Shown: positions 13,122 to 26,800 of the stretch, piece after piece | Position numbering within the stretch: the first letter of the stretch is position 1 | How the letters are laid out: each line of letters starts with the position of its first letter | DNA from: Megalonaias nervosa | Taxonomy: Eukaryota; Mollusca; Bivalvia; Unionida; Unionidae | Direction: 5' to 3' | DNA: 64,000 nucleotides | Assembly: GCA_016617855.1 (NCBI GenBank) | Contig: JAECUM010000858.1 | Coordinates: 62,001 to 126,000 of the forward strand | Notes under the pieces: model-generated | What the model was told of the DNA's origin: nothing | Seen by the model: only the letters and a program-made list of their open reading frames with translations | Databases searched by the model: none | Translations under genes and position numbers: made by a program

Positions 13122-14572
13122 TTCTGACAACTGTGCTGGCAAGTCAGAAGATGAACTAAATTCTCATATGTTCACCCGTCTGAAGATAATATGATAATAT
13201 TCAATATTCTTGTTAGGTGTATGAGAGGCTAAAGCATTATCAATACAAAATCACATTGATCATGTGTTACTAGATAACTGATAGCAGGAAACAGGAAACA
13301 TTACACCTAAGATCTCACTAACAATTGTTGTTCCAGCCTTGAAAATCAAACTGAAAGCAGTTTAATTACCTGTACTGTTGTAGAACCCTTTCAAGTAAGA
13401 AATTACCATATCTTTCATTTATAAACTAGACAAATCCCTAGGAATCCCTAGGAAATATAATTCTGTAACAGAAACATTTTAAATAATGATTCATTTATTT
13501 TTTAAAATTCTTAATTACAAATTCTGAATGAAAATTTCAACTTTTTCCATTGAAATTAAGCTGTCTACTATGAAATTTGATATATTTCCAACACTATTAG
13601 AAAAATCAACACAGCTATTCTAGATGAGGATAAAATGTTGAGACTACACCATAAATTGCATCTGTATGAAGCATTTTAACATCTAGCAACTTACACATCA
13701 TCTCTATCATTGATGAATTCAAAGCAGATGAATATACAATGATACAGCATGCAACACAAAAACTGCAAATTCACTACTTTTCACTTAGTACCAATTTTGG
13801 TGGACTTTGAGGTTGCTACAAAGAATAAATCTAAAGACTCAACAAACCATGATTCTACAATGCAAATAATAGGACCCCACTCCAGTCCATAGCAGTGATC
13901 CTACAGTGAGAAAAATTGGTATCCTCTCAATTCCAAAATTTAAATATCAATTAAGATGTAATGTTTTGCAAACCCATGAAAATGTATGTTCACAAAAATT
14001 AACGAATTCACAGTATGTATGTGCATGTATGTGAAGGGCTTCCATTATCAGTCAGAAGTCAGGTGATTTACTTGGCTACTTTTACTTACACCCAGCTACT
14101 TTAAAAAAACAACCTGTATTCCTGTTGGAGAAGGTCCCGAACCACCCACCCCCAACTTGAAATCTAATGGAAGGCCCTGATGTGCGTATAAAAATTTGAA
14201 TTATTTTTTGGCAGATACATGTATTAAGTAGCTAAAATTGAGCTAAATTTGAAACTGTAAAAGTATAATTTATTCAATCATTACTAGAGGCAGCACTTTC
14301 TATAAGTCTAACATGTCTGTACTTATTGAAAGCTTTCTCTATTTATCAGTTCAGCACAGTGTAATAATGGTATAGCACATACAAAAACCTAAAAACAAAA
14401 AGCCATTAACTGCTGCCTGCATAATGCTATTACCATGTTTACATGAAAGTACATGTAAATCTCTTTTAAATGCATGTGTTCACATAAAACCATTTATCAA
14501 ATATGAAAAAATCATTTATCATATAAATAAACTGTAAGTTTTAAATACTGTGATGTATACAGATCTGTTACC

Positions 14573-14699
14573 TGACTGGAATACATGACCCTATCAACAA
14601 GTATAGTTCTATAACCTATACGTGGAATACATAACCCTGTCAACAGGTCAAGTTCTAAAACCTGTATGTGGAATACATAAACCTGTGAACTAATACTGT
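14573..14699. repeat. ~54-bp tandem repeat, 2-3 copies
   Basis: Copies begin at GGAATACATGACCCT, GGAATACATAACCCT and GGAATACATAAACCT, with CAACA..GTTCTA..ACCT following in each. Confidence 0.75.
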
Positions 14700-15006
14700 T
14701 TTCTTTACTACTACATGTAGCAATATAAAGTTTTTTCAGAATTCACAAAAATAGATGCTTGTTCTTCACATGATTACTGTTTGGAAAAGGCAACCCTAAA
14801 ACATGTGAAAAATCACTTTTTGAATGTATAACAACCACAATTGCTTTTTATTTCTCAAAAAAATAAAACGACTGATGCAAGGAATGAGTACATTTGAATT
14901 GAATGAAATAATTTCAGTTGAGTTTGTAATTATTTTCTGACTGTATAGCAAATTTACCCTCTCTTAGATTTCACAACAAAAAGTCCATGTCTCTTTCAAT
15001 TGCCAA

Positions 15007-15025
15007 CTCTCTCTCTCTCTCTCAT

Positions 15026-15069
<44 letters not shown>
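15007..15069. repeat. Compound microsatellite (CT)n-(AC)n
   Basis: CT at 15007-15023, a five-base spacer, then about 20 AC units at 15029-15069. Confidence 0.96.
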
Positions 15070-15070
<1 letters not shown>

Positions 15071-16159
15071 CTTGCTCTGGGTGACCATCAAAGTTGTGAC
15101 CTTTCTCTGGTATATTTTCCACAACTAAAATGAATCTAATTCTTTCAAACAGAGGAAAGAGGAATAGTAAACTAATGAATGCACGTAGATATCAGAAGAT
15201 GAACTTTGAAATGTTATCACTCCATTACATGTGGAAAATATTTGTACACTGGTAGGGACTATTTGCCTTTAGTATGAGACATGGGGAAATTCCTGTACTA
15301 CTCAATTTAACATACTGGATAGTGTTCAGAAAGTCTGTATGGTTTTTCTTTTCTATGTGGTGGTGGGGTGGACTGAATGAATTAATAAACACCAAACACA
15401 AACTCCAATTAATAAATCCAATTTCAAATATTTTGCAAGGTTACGGTTCAATAATCCTTGGTGGAGAAGTAAAACAATTTGATAGCAAATATGTCCACTG
15501 TCCTAAAATGTATGATCAACTATTTTCCACAAAGAAGAAGAGAAAACAAAAAGTTTGATGGCCAAATTTATCCCATAAACATTATTTATAAACTTATGAT
15601 GAACCTTGTGACTTTCTACAATCTCTAACAACGAGAATGTATGGCATACATGAGCCTAGTGTTTTGTGACTTTTAAATCACGGTACATTGAGAATGTATG
15701 GAATATACGAGTCTTATGATTTGTAAATCATGGTACACTCAAATAACGTATAATCTTAATACTAAACTATGTGTGAAAATAAATGTATATGACAAAATGT
15801 CTTCCAGTACTTCTGTAGCAAAAAACAATGTGCAAAATAAACCAGTCGAGGACATAAATAATTTTATTTTGCCTGATGAAATGATTTAGCAAATATTTAT
15901 CCATTTATGTCACTCCCATTCTGCTTTTTCCTTCTTCCTGTAAATGTACTTTTTTTCTCTATATCGTCCAACATTACCATGACTGGTTGTTTACAGAAAA
16001 TATCACCACAATTTAAACAAGTGTATATGACACCCACCAATTTGAAAAACAAGGAGTCTGCCTGTAATATGAATTGTCTTGCCATATAAGCACGTTTAGA
16101 GTAGCTGACTATGTACAAACACATATGATGGAAAATACCTTTCACTCAAGTCAGAAAAT

Positions 16160-16540
16160 TCAGTCAAGTAACCTACTTTTGGTATGACTGAGTTACTCTC
16201 CATGAGATGCATCCACATCAATTTTCATGAGTGGGTCAAAATACTAATGGATAGCTGAGAAAAACAAAAATCATTCAAGCATGCAGATTGGGTCGTAATA
16301 ACCAAGACTTGGTATGATTGAGTTACTTTCTTTATAATCCAAAACCACATACCGATTTTCATGAGTGTGCATTCAATAGTGTTCAAGAGTTCAGGGTGTA
16401 AAGAACATGCAGCTGACAATGCACAAGTCCCACAAGTGTCCAAACTATGTCACTGGAACCTAGTTTTATTGTGGCCAAGTTACTCTTCCTGGAGTGCATC
16501 GACATACCAGTTTTTATAAGTGCTGTTGAAACTGGGTCCA
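16160..16540. repeat. Diverged ~140-bp tandem repeat, 3 copies
   Basis: Each copy has GGTATGACTGAGTTACTCTC (or a variant), then a GATGCATCCACAT-like stretch and TTTTCATGAGTG. Copies lie near 16180, 16312 and 16465. Confidence 0.6.
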
Positions 16541-17257
16541 ACACACTGAGTGTGTAACAAAGAATAAAGAAATATATGAATAGACACAATGACATACTGG
16601 CAAGGGTATAATATGCACATCTGCTTAGTATAAGACAATTTGATTAAAAACTGAGATCTATGTCATACCATAAATTGGATGGGCACTAACAAAGTTAATA
16701 CAATTAATAAATGTTAATATTCAGTAATGTTTGGTCCCTTATTTTTAGCAGCCTATCAAATCAGACATTACACTTCATGTTAGGTGGTTATCATAGGAAC
16801 CAAATGTTCTGAATGACATTTTCCCTTTTAGTAATACCAAAGCTGTAATCTGAATGGAAAATCAAAAGTCAACAGAATTTTACATCATACTGGTGCCCAT
16901 CTTTTTATTATAAGTAGATCTCAATTATAATTTGATTTGACATACAGATTTTACAATATTACCTATGACAGTATCTATTATGCAGACTCATTTACTACAA
17001 CTGATGTTTATCATTAGTTAATTAGTTTCCTCAAATCTGACAAGACAATGTAAAGTTTACACATGAGTTACCCATAACTTTTATTTTATAGAATTTTAAC
17101 ATATTTTTATCTATGATGATCTCTCAGTGTACTTCATGTTTATATTTATTTTAAAGGGTTTCTCTCGCTTGGATTTTTGTGCAAATTCATTTTTAAATTT
17201 TTCAAATGTAACATTTAGTTGGCACCAAATAGCAATTGTTGTGTTTAGGTGCTGTTG

Positions 17258-17286
17258 CATCCATCCATCCATCCATCAATCCATCC
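17258..17286. repeat. (CATC)n microsatellite
   Basis: About six tetranucleotide units, one interrupted by an extra AAT. Confidence 0.9.
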
Positions 17287-19569
17287 TTACAAAAGAAAAG
17301 TCATAGATACATTGGCCATTCCTAGTATCACTAGCTGAAAAACACACCCTCCAATAGTTTGCATGTTCTGGGTGATCACACTATCCACAGAGTTTTTGTC
17401 TATTTTTCACAATCAATCACAACATCAAACTCAATGGATTTATATGCAATGGCCTGCTTCATAATCATTCAGGTGTTTGAAATGAATGCAGTAAAACATT
17501 CACAAGCATTTAGGTGGTGCAGCTAAAAATAAACCAATAAATAAACAGGAATGCAGCAACTCTGCAGACAATAAGACTGTAAAATCAATACCTTGAACCT
17601 CAGCCTGTACTTTAGTGAAATAGTCCATAGAAACTACAGTGAATGTGTAGCAGTAAACAGATCTGATCACAGAAATCTCTCTTAGCTTACTATACAGACA
17701 ACCAAGAAAACCTGGAGGCATATGCAGGTAGCAACTGTACACATCAAATTGCTACAATTAAAGTCCTTGGCATAGTAGCTGCACCCATGTAAAAGGAACA
17801 TGCCCTTCAATGATGAAATGTATTCTCCTCCCACAACAGACATAGTTTTCCCAATATTTTTCTGGACTAGAAAAATCAAAACTTTCTCACCTTAGAGGTA
17901 GATAAATTCATACAATTCCTATATGATATCATTCACCTGATGTCACCTGCACACTTTTAACAATAAACAAATAGTACATAGACTTTCATGTCCTGCAATG
18001 TTTTCACACAAAAAAATGCAAGCGGTGGGTGAGAAAAAGATTTTCTCACAGGATGATGAAATTCAACCCTTTAGGCAATAAGATTTGTACCAGTGACTTG
18101 TCTGGTTTTGTTTTCAATGCAAATCTTATCCCTCTGAGTTAAATTTCTCTCTCCTGCCCACATATATGGGGAAAATACTATTTATCTTACAAAAACATAC
18201 AAAACATACACAATGAATATGTCAATACATCATGAATTTATGACACACACAAACACATCTGCAATACTTAAAGATTTTTCTATTTATTTTTTTCATTACA
18301 GGTATGACAAAACTAACCATACAAAATGAGATTCATTATACTGATAGTAATTCTTCCAGGCATATGGAAGGTCAATTTCTATGCAAAAAGCTTACATATC
18401 CAAGCTTTGGTTTTTCAGATTCAAACAACTTCTAAATCATCAATTTAAGTGTTATTGGTTTAAAATGTATTATGTATGAAAGTAAATAAAAACTGAATCC
18501 GATGGACTGAACCAGGTATCTTTACAAAAGAGTGCATACTGATTTTGTCTGATTGCATCATAACTGCTAATATCTAACAAATATATACAGTAATATACTA
18601 TAAGTAGGAAGACAAGAAAACATCAATTATCCAGTATGCTATTATTGTATAAAACTGGTGTCATGCAAAGAAAGCTCTAGCATTATAGCACATAATATAA
18701 TTAGATGACATTCAAACCATAGCATTACTCTTAATATTCCTTGCATGAAATAAACTACATTATGTTTCGGCAAGATTGTTCTTTCCAAATACACAAAATC
18801 TCAAAATGTGAATTTCTTCCATAGTTCCAACAGAGATATATGTTTATACTTTGCATCTCAATGTAAAGATGTCCACTCCATTCCTAAATTTGTTGTTTTT
18901 GCAATCAGCTGTTTTCTTTAAACATCTAAATTTGTCAATAAGGAAAGTAACTCAAAATTTCAATTAGCAATAAAAATCCAACATTATAATAGAACATATA
19001 CATTTAATAATACTGCCCAGTCATCAACTTTCTGACACACATAAAATGATTTTATTGTGATTAGGAAATGAAGCTGAAATAGCCCTATTTTAATTCATTC
19101 ATCATACAAGTTTGTGACATATCAATGTGTGTTTCTGTTAAATGGTTAGTTGTATGGTTCTTTTGATATCTTTATATGTTTTGTAAAAGTTTCAATGTAC
19201 TTTGCCAGATCTTCTATGTCTGTATGGTACCAACATATTCCTATGCAAAATGTATTGGCTCAGCATTCTGGTGACATATTATTTAAACCTTTCTTTTCTT
19301 TGATGAAGTTATATATATCTGCATTGAAATACTCTTTTTTAGGGGAGGGGGTCAAATGTACTGGTTCTGCATCTTACAAATAATTCCCTCACTTTCATTT
19401 GCTCTGCCTGCATACTGAGCTATATATTGTGTGCATAATACAGTTAATTTTATTGACAGTTAATTTTATTGGCCATCTTTTTGCTCTGCATAGTAACACT
19501 GACACATTTAATAAAATGTTTCATCTTTGCATAGACCATCTGTAGGACAAATGTGAAAAGACTCCTTAA

Positions 19570-19977
19570 TATGGCTAACTACCTTAGCAAGGGTCTAAAT
19601 TTGCATAGTCAAACATAATGCATTAACAAGGGACTAAATCTGTATAGTACAACATACTGCCATAACAAGGGACTAAATCTGTATAGTACAACATACTGCC
19701 TTAACATGGGTCTAAGCTGCATAGTTAAATATACTGCCATATCAAGGGACTAAATCTGTATAGTACAGTATACTGCCATAACAAGGGTCTAAATCTGTAT
19801 AGTACAAAATACTGCCTTAACAAGGGTCTAAGCTGCATAGTTAAATATACTGCCTATGAAGGGAATAAATCTGCATAGTCTACATTCTGCCTTAGCAAGG
19901 GACTAAATCTGCATAGCCAAACATGCTGCCTTAGCAAGGAACTAAATCTGCATAGTCAAACATGCTGCCTTTCAACA
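19570..19977. repeat. Minisatellite, ~39-bp unit, ~10 copies
   Basis: Each unit has AACAAGGGACTAAATCTG, then ATAGT.AA.ATACTGCC. Units differ by small changes (GGGACT/GGGTCT, TGTATAG/TGCATAG). It lies ~0.6 kb beyond the WD40 gene stop, possibly outside the transcript. Confidence 0.9.
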
Positions 19978-20189
19978 ACATTCTTTGGTAATATTTATAG
20001 TGAAAATCTGCTTCATTTCACAAAGCCTATTATATCGTGACTTCATGCATTATATATTATGTAATGTGGCTGAGTACATTAGTTCTGTAAATTATAATTT
20101 GCATCTTATCCTGCCTTGACTAAGAAAACACTGATTAAAAGCCAAAATTACAGTCAGCAATATTTCTCTAACTACTTATATACCCTAAG

Positions 20190-20190
<1 letters not shown>

Positions 20191-20227
<37 letters not shown>
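20191..20227. repeat. (CT)n microsatellite
   Basis: About 18 CT units, 365 bp beyond the stop codon of the WD40 gene. On the gene strand it is (GA)n and may fall in the 3' UTR. Confidence 0.96.
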
Positions 20228-20231
<4 letters not shown>

Positions 20232-20592
20232 TTGATGCATAATCTATTCATGCATGATAAACACTCATTAATAAAGTGAAACACTTTGTATTATTTAAAT
20301 TTCATCAAACATTTATGATAGAATAGTTTTTTCCTCCCAACAAACATTTGTCATTTCAAGAAAATCTAGGGCATTATTATTTTTCTTAAATTGATTCTTC
20401 AAACATCTTGTTAGCTGCAAATTGCATGTTAAAAATAGTTGTCTTTTATCAACATGTCATTGAGCTATTCATATAACAAGCTCCTTAAAGGAGTAATTCA
20501 TTATACATTTACAACAAAGACAAACATGGATCATGTGGTAAACAAATACCTTACAGAATAAAATGGGAATTATCTCCCTTTACTGCTGACTG

Positions 20593-20832
20593 TCACACTT
20601 GATCTGGTTTCTTTTCTTCCTGTACCTCATATTCCTCCTCTTGTTCCTCCTCATCTTCCTCCTCATGTTCCCGCTCCTCCTCCTTTACCTCTATGTCATT
20701 TGTCTTATCTGTGGGTGTTTTAACTTTTTCTTTGCTCATTGTGGTTGTTGCTTTGCTGTCCTTTTGCTTGGGTGTGTGCTTTTTCCATGCATTCCACACT
20801 CTAATCGTCTTGTCCCAGGAACATGACACATA
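20593..20832 (-). CDS. WD40 gene, last coding exon and stop
   Basis: 240 nt including TGA at 20595-20593. It opens YVSCSWDKTIRVWNAWKK, closing the last blade, then a ~60-residue tail. The tail is first Lys/Thr/Ser-rich (TPKQKDSKATTTMSK), then strongly acidic (EEEREHEEEDEEEQEEEYE), ending KKPDQV. The acceptor is AAATTTTCAG/TATGT. Downstream to the left a (GA)n tract (20191-20227 on this strand) may lie in the 3' UTR. No near-consensus AATAAA was found close by, so the mRNA end is unresolved. Confidence 0.94.
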   Translation of the reverse strand, partial: YVSCSWDKTIRVWNAWKKHTPKQKDSKATTTMSKEKVKTPTDKTNDIEVKEEEREHEEEDEEEQEEEYEVQEEKKPDQV

Positions 20833-23800
20833 CTGAAAATTTGAAAAGTAACAAAGATATGACACAACCTGACATTGCTTCAGGTAGATATTTCTCAGAA
20901 TAGGGGCAGGTGTAGTGAAGTCAGTGGAGAGAGCTGCACTCATATTTTTTCATTTTTATAATTAAAGGTACAAACAGTTTGCCATTTAAAATCATTCTGC
21001 TTTATTGTGATCTGGGTAATTTTAAGGAAGCCATACAGCCACCAATACTTTTCCTTAACAAAATAACAACAAAAGAATAAGTTAGTCACTTCACAGTATA
21101 ATACAAGACATTATATGTGAATTTTTAAGATTCAGACTGAACTAATGGTAAAAAAAAAATTAGGATGTGACAATATTAAAACATTTTCCAGTCCAGATTA
21201 TCAGAATTTGGTTTGGTATAGTATTTTATTGCACAGCAACACAAGAAGGTTATTTACTGCTTAGGCAATTGGAATAAAAGTTCCATGCCCAACAATGCAC
21301 TATGGTGGATGACCCAGACAGATCCAATTGTATAATCAGAACCTGCACTTTCAGTCACGAGTCTGCCATGCTAACTGCTGAAACATTGTGGCTCCTCAAT
21401 AAGAAGAAGAACAGGATTTTATATTCCACTGGTTTAATTTTCTTTGGTGCTAATAACAATTCAAAGCACTGTCTGCAATTTTGGGGTAAATTTTCTATTA
21501 ATTATTTCTGTCAATGTAGGAATAATTATAGCTAAAAAATACTATGATTTCCAGTTGATTCTTAAGTATCAATATTGGCAAAATATAAAGTTCTATTTAA
21601 CAATAATTGAAGGTCCAAAAATATAATTATGATTCTAACAATTGATGGTATATGAACAATCTGATTGTATGATAACTTGTAGATAATGCAATATTTGTCT
21701 GTATACATGACTACTCCAATTTTCCATTCTATTGATAAAAAGAACAAATAAGATGACTTGATTTCAATTAGATGACTTGATTTCAGTCAGATGACTTGTT
21801 TTCAATCAGATCTGTGTCAAGTCCATGACAGTTACGATACAAGTTGCAATCTCACTATAACAAATATACTGGTCTTGAACGACTACTGCTTTGAAAAACC
21901 ACCTTTCTTGAGATACCAGATGCTAAATGCATGAACAAATATGTTATATAAAGAAATTACCTCCAATGAGATACCACCTGTCTTGAGAGACACAGAATGG
22001 GTGATCTCCCAAACAAAATAGGCCCTATTTTAACTTCACCTAATGTTTCAACTGAGATCTGCCATTTAAATCTATTTATATTACATGGAGTTGAAAACCA
22101 CAAAAAAAGATTATTTTTCTGTAAATATGGACTGACCTGGTGCCTCTCCTTGATATGGATAATATCCCTGACAGAGTCTATATGACCCTCATTAGTCTGT
22201 ATCAATCTGAAGAAATCCGGATCATACACACGGATGAACTGCTGAATTCCAGCAACAATAGCCCCATTGATTTTGTCGATGCAGATACAGCTGACCTCCC
22301 CTTGTGCAGATAGAATCTGCTCACATTCATTCATTCCAGAACCACTCTGAAATAGGATCATACAAAATTATTAATTGTGCCATTATTTACTTGTACAGTA
22401 GTCACATCTAGTTCTTGTACTCTCTTATGACTGCAAAATTGTCATGTTGGTCAAGACATGGCTGTTAAACTTGTCATCTTCTAATTATGTTAAGGTCTAG
22501 GATGATTCTGAATTAACATCAGAATATTCTGCAGCCTTCTTTTTAAGTTCTACAGTAAAATACAGTGATCCCCCTCTTATAAGGCCACTTCTACAGCAGG
22601 AAAGTGGCCTTATAAAAGTTGTGGTCTTTCTAGCAGAGGACCACACAGGTGTATATAATATTACTTACAAAAGGTGTAACTAATATTTTAATATTATTTT
22701 TTATTTATGGAATCAATGTGATTACATTTACATTAATGGACAATTGTTAGGTATATCTATATTTTTTTTTAAATTCCTGGTACATGATTTTATTTATTTC
22801 TTGTAATTTTTATTCATGGTTGTAAATTGTACAGAATATCTTTAGATTTTGCTCACCTTACCTGAGTCTGTTAAGAGCATACAATTATATAAGATCTATA
22901 AAGAGGTGCTGACATATGTGTTGACAATTACTAATAATAATCTTAACAATAAGACTTAATGGCACCTTTGGATTAATTTCTCATTGACTGATGGGGTTTG
23001 AACTGTTCTAGAAGAATTTAGTAACTTCCCATTGGTTAGAATAGGTCACATGAATAGGCAATTTCGAGGCAGAATGAGCAGCATGATCTGTCACATGGGG
23101 TATATTATGAAGGATAGTCACAGTAGAAGGTGTATATAAGGAAAGAACTGAACAATCAGATTCATTCTGATTTTGGAGTCATTCTCATTTCTTGTGTTCG
23201 TGTAGTAAGCCTGCAGACCTGTTTTATGTTGTACTTTGACATTATTCAAGAGGAAAAACATTTGTTTCGACTGTTCAGGGGAAGAAGAAAGTACTCATTA
23301 TTTGGACTATAATATTATTTTGGAACTGTTGCAAATTATTCAAAGGGGTTCTGGATGATGCCATCTTCACAATGTTATGATTCTTGGTGGACAGTACATT
23401 TCCAGTTTTGAAATTTATATGGAAAATTTTTATTCTTTTGGATTTTCATAGAACTTTATCAGAATTATCTTGGATTCACTTCATAATACTTAAGGTTTTT
23501 CTCTCATTTTCATTGATGACTTTGATAAATAAATTCTTTGTTATGTTTTACAAAACTTGTTGGTTTGGCTCTTTGATACTTAGTTTATGACCACGGAGTT
23601 GGAACACAATCATCAATTATAGCGTAAAACTTTCAAAAGCCTTGTCAATAAAATCGGAGTACAAACATCTGGCTGTAACAATGATTCTCTGTCCATTCAA
23701 GTTTTCAACAGTTGCAAAATGTATTACTGATTTTGTTTCTTTGATTCTTTCCAAAGTAAAAATTCTCAGCAATGATAATTGGACTCTCCCTCTTTGTTTT

Positions 23801-26800
23801 TATTCAAATTGCTTTCATTTTTCCATCTTTTTGTCACAACTTGTTTGTTCATAGGCAACCATAATGGTGTCAAACAAATGTGCAGGTATTACATGCAATG
23901 CTTTAGGTTTACAAAGGAAGTGATATTGTTGTGTGATTGACTTGTCACAGTCTAGTACACTTTCAAAGAACTTTCCTATGTGCCATTTCAAAGACATTTC
24001 CTAAGTATCCTTTTAAATACATTTCCTAAGTGCCCTTCAAAGACATTTCCTAAGTGTCCTTTCAAAGATATTTCCTAAGTGCCCTTTCAAAGACATTTCC
24101 TAAGTGTCCTTTCAAAGACATTTCCTAAGTGCCCTTTCAAAGACATTTCCAAATCTATGAGAGAGTAGCAATGAAGACTGCCATTTTTACTTCATGAAGA
24201 CCAAATGACATACTGACTTGAACTGAACAATGCTGTGCTTCTCAGCTGTTAATTTTTGTTATCTTAATAGTGATTATATTCAATTTAGATGAAACATGTG
24301 TCACTCTAAATACTTTAATGTTTGCAATTACACCAACTTACTGTTTTGTACCAAATAAAAAGCTACTAAAACTATTTACATTCATTCCAAATTGGGGGAG
24401 GGGGGAAAGAAGCATACCTTCAAGGCAAGGAGAATGGCAGATTGAGGGTTTGGGGTATTGTTTCCTGTGTGCTTTATAAATGTTTCTTTTCATGTGATAA
24501 ATATAGTAAAGTAAACATTTACTGTAAAGTTTGGAAAACAGCAAATATAATTAATCACAATGTTTTAACAAGGATTTGTTTGTCATCTAAATAAATGTTG
24601 ATGCTAAATTTTGTGATTACACAGGATCTTGATTATGGCTACCTTGGTGACCATAATAGTTATCACACTGGAACCATATTTATTTATGCCAACTAGATTT
24701 CATGAAAAGTCTTCTGGTGAAAGCCCTGCGCCAAAATGTCTTCTTGTTATGGAAGAATATCAAAAACAAGATTTTCAGGAAGGCTGCCATGGTGGTCATA
24801 CTGTGTGACAGATCTGCACAAGTTCAATTTAGGACTAATCAGACATCACAAGTCATAAAAAACCCAATTCAATATGGTATGACCATTCATTCAGAAGGAG
24901 TAGAGATATCTAGACTTCCAAAATGGTTGATATGGCAGCCATATTGGAGGTAAGATCAGCACCAATTTTGTTAGGACCAACTAAATATCACAGGAAGTCT
25001 TCTGGTGAAACATCCTTGATGATATGACTTTCCATTCAAGATAATTTCCAATAAGATTTTCAAGTTGGCTGCCACAGTGGCCATAATGGCTGTCAGATAA
25101 GAACCATTTTCATTTAGGTCCAGCCATGCTCGTCAAAAGAAGTCTTTCAGTGAAAACACCATATTGATATGACCATCCATTCAGGAGGGACTAGTCATAG
25201 TAAGATTTTCAAGATATGATGGCCATATCCAAGCAGCAGCATTTTCGTTTAAGACAAACTAAACCTAGGGATGAGAGTGTGTAAAATTTCAAGGCAAACA
25301 ATCCAATTTGCTATGAGGTAGTAGTGATAACAAATTTGTGCAAACTTATGGATGGACAACAGAGAGATGATAGACAAAAGACAATGGAAAATGGGCTGTC
25401 CCATAAACTCTTCTGGTCAATGACCAGTAAAGTTAAAAATAACAAAATTTTCAAGATATGTTTTAATGATCCGAAGATAGGACAGATGAGAATGGCACTG
25501 ACTGCAGATGACAGCATTAGGTGCAGAGGGGTGCACCCTTATATTTCAAAGTAGCCATGTACTAAAGAAAATACCACCACCTTAGAATACAAAGGCTTGA
25601 GATAATCAGTGTGAACAACACGCACCCAGATTCTGATAGTGCCATCCTCAGAGCCAGTGATCCATTTATTGCTGATAGAATTCCAACGAACACAAGTTAT
25701 CTCCCCTTCATGTCCCTGTAATGTGTTCACTAGAGTCATTTTAGATCCATTTGTTGAAAATCTTCTTATGTACACCATCTTGTCACTCGAAGCATAGGCA
25801 AACTCCTCACTATAAACAAAGACAAATGACCTTTAGCTCATTTTTGCATGAACTTTTGAAATAGTTACAAATGGTAAACAATAATTAAAATTGTTAATAA
25901 CATTTGTAACAAGCATTTATTGGTTAAAGTCACATCATGTGACATAGAAAACTTGAAGTTATTAGTTCATAACACCAGAATGGAACTAGATATGTATTCA
26001 AGTCCCCTTCTTGTGTGCTTTGAAAATATTTGCAAACAATGGTTTAAATACAGGTATTAATTTTCTCAGATTTGTTATTATTTCTATATATTTGTAATTA
26101 TATGAACTGAACTTCATAATTCACACTCATTACAATAATAGCCATAGCTTAATGTGGCTGTTCACACAGTGTGTAATCACTTTAATGTGGCTGTTCATAC
26201 AGTGTGCAATCACTTCAATGTGGCTGTTCATATAGCGTGTGATCACTTTTAATGTGGCTGTTCATAGAATGTGTATTCACTTCAATGTGACTATTCATAG
26301 AGTGTGTAATCACTTTAATGTGGCTGTTCATACAGTGCAATCACTTCAACATGGCTGTTCATAAAGTGTGTAATCACTTAGTGTAGCTGTTCACAGAGTG
26401 TATAATCACTTCAATGTGGCTGTTCACAAAGTGTGTAATCACTTCAATGTGGCTGTTCATAAAGTGTGTAATCACTTCAGTGTGGCTGTTCATAGAGTGT
26501 ATAATCACTTCAGTGTGGCTGTTCATAAAGTTTGCAATCACTTCAATGTGGCCGTTTATAGAATGTGTAATCACATCAATGCGGCCATTCATAGAGTGTA
26601 TAATCACTTCAATGTGACTGTTCATAAACTGTGTAATCACTTCAGTGTGGCTGTTAATAGAGTGTATAATCACTTCAATGTGGCTGTTCATAAAGTGTGT
26701 AATCACTTCAGTGTGGCTGTTAATAGAGTGTATAATCACTTCAGTGTGGCTGTTCATAAAGTGTGGTATCACTTCAGTGTGGCTGTTAATACAGTATGCA

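Larger units (their letters stand above)
13118..19569. other. Gene-free stretch with small repeats
   Basis: No gene is recognised. Inside are a 54-bp tandem repeat at 14573-14699, adjoining CT and AC microsatellites at 15007-15069, three diverged ~140-bp units at 16160-16540 and a CCAT tract at 17258-17286. The open frames present are short and unlike any family I know. Confidence 0.4.
22347..25625 (-). other. WD40 gene intron between exons 11 and 12
   Basis: This 3.3-kb intron holds a transposon-end hairpin (22565-22655), an LTR-like copy (22919-23606), a 25-bp minisatellite (23957-24151) and a diverged long tandem repeat (24640-25230). Confidence 0.85.

Noticed and set aside
20599..20826. 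Plus-strand hydrophobic frame
   Set aside because: It is the antisense of the acidic tail of the WD40 gene. Glu codons reversed give Leu/Phe-rich runs.
23957..24151. CRISPR-like array
   Set aside because: Units follow one another without unique spacers, and the DNA is clearly eukaryotic.
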